8,251 nucleotides of DNA from an uncultured Methylotenera sp. (GTDB taxonomy: Bacteria; Pseudomonadota; Gammaproteobacteria; Burkholderiales; Methylophilaceae): assembly GCA_937957775.1 (NCBI GenBank), contig CALFXV010000092.1:1-8251 (forward strand), read 5' to 3'. Positions 5,633 through 8,251 of this stretch are shown here, piece after piece. The notes under the pieces are model-generated. The model was given only the letters and a program-made list of their open reading frames with translations, was not told the origin of the DNA and searched no databases. Every line of letters starts with the position of its first letter. The first letter of the stretch is position 1. Both the position numbers and the translations under genes were made by a program.

Positions 5633-6589
5633 GTGAACATTACCGTAGATTGCGATTTAAATGCCAGTTGGCTGCATGCTCTAGGCAGCCCGACCTTGTT
5701 GCAATTGCTGGCAAAAGGTCAGGTGCAGCAGCATCCGATGCCGCTTGAGGCCTTGATAGCCGAGGAGTTTGGCCTGACGGCAACGCCGGATTACCCCTTG
5801 GCTGCCATAGCGGCCCATGCTGACGGCGTCAGCGTGGATGGCCGGTATTGCTTGCGAGCCGATCCCGTGCACTTGGTTTTGCAGCGCGATTGTTTTAGTT
5901 TGCACGAATCGTTTCCTTTGCCACTAAGCCAGGTCGAAGCTCAGGCGCTGGTCGCCAGCCTAAATCAACACTTCAGTCGGGACGGCCTGCATTTTATGCT
6001 GGGCGCGTCCGGCGCATGCTATTTGTTATTAAACGGTACACCGCAAATACAAACCACCTTGCCCAGCGTGGCTTTGGATAAAAATAGCCACGATTTTTTG
6101 CCGCAAGGAAACGACGCCCCGTATTGGCTGGCTTTGCTCAATGAAGTGCAAATGCTCTTGCACGAACACCCGATTAATTTAGCACGTGAAGCCGATGGCC
6201 AGTTGGCTTTAAACAGCGTGTGGTTTTGCGCGGGCGGCACTTTGCCGACTAAGCCATCGCTGTTAGCCCATCAAGCTAGCTTGATGGCTAACAGCAAGCT
6301 CTACGAGGGCATGGCTAAACTAGCCGCGCTGCCTTTTGCGCCGCTGCCAGATAGCTTGGCACATGTTTTACAGCAACCAGCCTCGACCATGCGTTTGCAT
6401 TTGCCCTGCACGGAGGCGTTGGATGCGCTATGGCTGATGCCACTTTGGCAGGCCTTAAAGCAAGCAAAGATCAACCAGCTAACCTTAAATTTAGGGTTTT
6501 ATGAGCGCTTGATACAGCTCAGCATTAGGCCGCGTGATGTGTATAAATTTTGGCGCCGACCCCGTGCGCTACAGGCGTATTGGTCATGA
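5633..6589 (+). CDS. rpfE: RpfE-like protein encoded next to recJ (function unknown)
   Basis: I recognise this as the RpfE-type protein (COG4255-like) found immediately before recJ in Xanthomonas and many betaproteobacteria, often annotated as a putative regulatory protein or phosphoglycerate mutase. No biochemical function is established that I know of. I chose the GTG at 5633, which gives 318 residues beginning MNITVDCDLNASW and has a TAAGTG about 7 bases upstream. An in-frame GTG at 5624, directly after a TAA, would add three residues. The recognisable block is NSVWFCAGGTLP at about 194-205; homologues usually have NS(V/L)WFWGGG, so the aromatic residue and one glycine appear changed here. 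The protein is soluble, Leu/Ala-rich, with no membrane segment or signal peptide. Its TGA overlaps the recJ ATG (ATGA, 6586-6589), implying translational coupling. A 37-base palindrome lies within codons 209-221. Confidence 0.78.
   Translation: MNITVDCDLNASWLHALGSPTLLQLLAKGQVQQHPMPLEALIAEEFGLTATPDYPLAAIAAHADGVSVDGRYCLRADPVHLVLQRDCFSLHESFPLPLSQVEAQALVASLNQHFSRDGLHFMLGASGACYLLLNGTPQIQTTLPSVALDKNSHDFLPQGNDAPYWLALLNEVQMLLHEHPINLAREADGQLALNSVWFCAGGTLPTKPSLLAHQASLMANSKLYEGMAKLAALPFAPLPDSLAHVLQQPASTMRLHLPCTEALDALWLMPLWQALKQAKINQLTLNLGFYERLIQLSIRPRDVYKFWRRPRALQAYWS
6259..6295. repeat. 37-base near-perfect palindrome inside the rpfE-like gene
   Basis: The outer arms GCTGTTAGC (6259-6267) and GCTAACAGC (6287-6295) flank the fully palindromic core CATCAAGCTAGCTTGATG (6269-6286). 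A single unpaired C at 6268 is the only imperfection, so 18 base pairs form with essentially no spacer at the centre. It is read in frame as SLLAHQASLMANS within the CDS. It could form a cruciform in DNA or a stable mRNA hairpin, or serve as a binding site for a dimeric protein. The structure is directly visible; the role is unknown. Confidence 0.75.
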
Positions 6590-8251
6590 CGAAAATAATA
6601 CAGCGCAGCCAACATCCTGATGCGGCTTTAGCCTTACAAGAAAGTGGCCTTAGTCCGCTGATGGCAAGATTGCTGGCTGCCCGTGGGCTAGAACGCGCTC
6701 AGCAAATACGGGCTAATTTAAGCGATTTACTTGCTCCACAAACGCTTACGAATAACACCAGTATGGCGAAGTTATTAGCCGACGCCATCGCTGCCGATAA
6801 AGCCTTGTTAGTGATAGGCGATTACGACGCCGATGGCGCCACCGCAACGGCAGTCGCGGTGAAAGGCTTAAGGGCATTTGGCGCCAGAGTGGATTTTTTG
6901 GTACCTAACCGGTTTGAATACGGCTACGGATTGACTCCGGAAATCGTTGCCTTGGCAGCCACCAGAAAGCCGGATGTGATTATTACAGTAGACAATGGCA
7001 TTGCCAGTGTTGACGGGGTAGAGGCAGCCAATGCCTTGGGTTTGCAGGTGTTGATTACCGATCACCATTTGCCTGGGCAAGTTACACCAGCGGCGACCTG
7101 CATTATCAATCCCAATCAGCACGGCTGCCAATTTGCCAGCAAGCATTTGGCTGGCGTGGGCGTGATCTTTTATGCCTTGCTGGCCTTACGGGCGGAGTTG
7201 CGCTTACGCGGTGCCTACCTAAGCCAGCCCGAGCCCAATCTAACTGAACTGCTTGATTTGGTGGCCTTGGGTACGGTGGCCGATTTGGTTAAATTGGACG
7301 ACAACAATCGTATCTTGGTTGAGCAAGGCTTGCGTAGAATACGCGCCGCAGCATGCTCGCAAGGCATATTGGCCTTATTGCGTGTCAGTGGCCGACAAGC
7401 CCAAGCTTGCAATGCGCAAGATTTGGGTTTTTATGTTGGCCCACGCTTAAATGCCGCTGGCAGGCTGGATGACATGAGCTTAGGCATACGTTGTTTGTTG
7501 GCCGAAAGTGAGGCCGAGGCAAACGGCATGGCGCAACAGTTGCAGGATTTGAACTTGGAGCGACGCAATATAGAAGCGGACATGCAAGAGTCAGCCAATG
7601 TAAGCTTGGATGGCATCAAGGTGGCGGATCAATACGCTATTTCCTTGTACCAAGCCGAATGGCATCAAGGGGTGATTGGTATTTTAGCCTCTCGCATAAA
7701 AGAGCGTTACCATAGGCCGGTGATTGCTTTTGCTGATGCCGGTGATGGCGTGTTGAAGGGGTCGGGGCGTTCGATAGCCGGCTTGCATCTTCGGGATGCT
7801 CTGGATGCCTTAAGTAAGCAGCAGCCTAGCTTGATTTTAAAATTCGGCGGTCATGCCATGGCAGCAGGCTTGAGTATCAAACGGGACGATTTTGCTGCCT
7901 TTGTTACAGGTTTTGAGGCCGTGGTCAGAGGGCTGATCAGTGAGGCAGATTTGCAAGCGGTGCTGGAGGTGGATGGCAATTTATCGGCGGCGGAAATGAA
8001 TTTCACTACCGCACAGCAACTGGAAACGCAGGTTTGGGGCCAGGGTTTTGCGCCGCCGGTGTTTTGCGAAGAGATCGAGATCGTGTCGCAGCGCTTGGTG
8101 GGCGAGAAACACCTGTCGCTCAAAATGAAACACCAAGGCCAGCCGGTGGACGGCATCTGGTTTGGCCGCACCGAGCCTTTGCCCGCCAAGGTGAAGCTGG
8201 CCTACCGGCTCGATGCCGATGAGTGGCAAGGCCAAAAGCGGGTGCGCTTTC
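6586..8251 (+). CDS. recJ: Single-stranded-DNA-specific 5'-3' exonuclease RecJ, last residues cut by window edge
   Basis: RecJ degrades single-stranded DNA 5' to 3' in RecF-pathway recombination, mismatch repair and base-excision repair. 555 codons are present. The family is about 565-577 residues, so only a short tail is missing. DHH-phosphoesterase motifs are intact: GDYDADGA at 78-85 (metal-binding aspartates), TVDNG at 134-138, TDHH at 158-161, and GPRLNAAGRLDDM around 285-297. The DHHA1 domain follows with EWHQGVIG at 358-365, KGSGRS at 391-396 and GGHAMAAG at 421-428. A C-terminal OB-fold region begins near 455. There are no internal stops or frameshifts. The ATG overlaps the TGA of the rpfE-like gene (ATGA), and no clear Shine-Dalgarno sequence precedes it, so coupling is likely. 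The last ~210 bases are about 61% GC, against about 43-55% in sampled 60-base stretches upstream. Confidence 0.97.
   Translation, partial: MTKIIQRSQHPDAALALQESGLSPLMARLLAARGLERAQQIRANLSDLLAPQTLTNNTSMAKLLADAIAADKALLVIGDYDADGATATAVAVKGLRAFGARVDFLVPNRFEYGYGLTPEIVALAATRKPDVIITVDNGIASVDGVEAANALGLQVLITDHHLPGQVTPAATCIINPNQHGCQFASKHLAGVGVIFYALLALRAELRLRGAYLSQPEPNLTELLDLVALGTVADLVKLDDNNRILVEQGLRRIRAAACSQGILALLRVSGRQAQACNAQDLGFYVGPRLNAAGRLDDMSLGIRCLLAESEAEANGMAQQLQDLNLERRNIEADMQESANVSLDGIKVADQYAISLYQAEWHQGVIGILASRIKERYHRPVIAFADAGDGVLKGSGRSIAGLHLRDALDALSKQQPSLILKFGGHAMAAGLSIKRDDFAAFVTGFEAVVRGLISEADLQAVLEVDGNLSAAEMNFTTAQQLETQVWGQGFAPPVFCEEIEIVSQRLVGEKHLSLKMKHQGQPVDGIWFGRTEPLPAKVKLAYRLDADEWQGQKRVRF

Noticed and set aside
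6868..7619. Minus-strand and alternative plus-strand frames across recJ
   Set aside because: They are shadows of recJ, whose DHH and DHHA1 motifs run continuously in the 6586 frame.
1..8251. Mobile elements, CRISPR arrays, tRNA/rRNA genes or a new defence system
   Set aside because: No transposase, integrase, regularly spaced repeats or tRNA-like clover-leaf was seen, and all genes are of housekeeping or conserved-hypothetical type.

Overview
The window looks like ordinary chromosomal DNA of a betaproteobacterium. My best guess is the Nitrosomonadales, perhaps a relative of Methylophilaceae or Gallionellaceae. This rests on the protein flavour (a GlnRS with an N-terminal insertion beginning RKWAGSPGD), on two gene pairs I remember from this class (birA-coaX followed by a small membrane-anchored protein, and rpfE-recJ), and on about 50% GC with TTG/TTA-rich leucine codons. 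It is inference, since no rRNA or other marker is present. Nothing suggests a mobile element, CRISPR array, phage or tRNA.

Layout. The left block is on the minus strand and reads right to left: birA (biotin ligase/repressor), a 125-base gap with a candidate promoter, coaX (type III pantothenate kinase), a 74-residue membrane-anchored protein overlapping coaX by ATGA, and surE (nucleotidase), which runs off the left edge. birA and glnS diverge from a gap of about 124 bases. The plus-strand pair glnS (glutaminyl-tRNA synthetase) and a DUF123/GIY-YIG-like gene then meets a minus-strand gene for a small YdjM-like membrane protein; their stop codons overlap in TTAA. After a second divergent gap of about 140 bases, an rpfE-like gene overlaps recJ by ATGA, and recJ runs off the right edge just short of its end. 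No stretch longer than about 145 bases lacks a gene.

How the genes fit together. birA and coaX both serve cofactor metabolism (biotin attachment, CoA synthesis). glnS is translation housekeeping. rpfE-recJ is a translationally coupled pair in which only RecJ (5'-3' single-strand exonuclease) has a known role. The gene content holds no evident new system. The most unusual signals are structures inside coding sequences: a canonical-looking bidirectional intrinsic terminator within surE (373-396), and a 37-base near-perfect palindrome within rpfE (6259-6295). Others are a consensus TATAAT placed so that surE would be transcribed leaderless, a small protein that looks like a SPOR protein without its SPOR domain, and a shift in base composition at the end of recJ.
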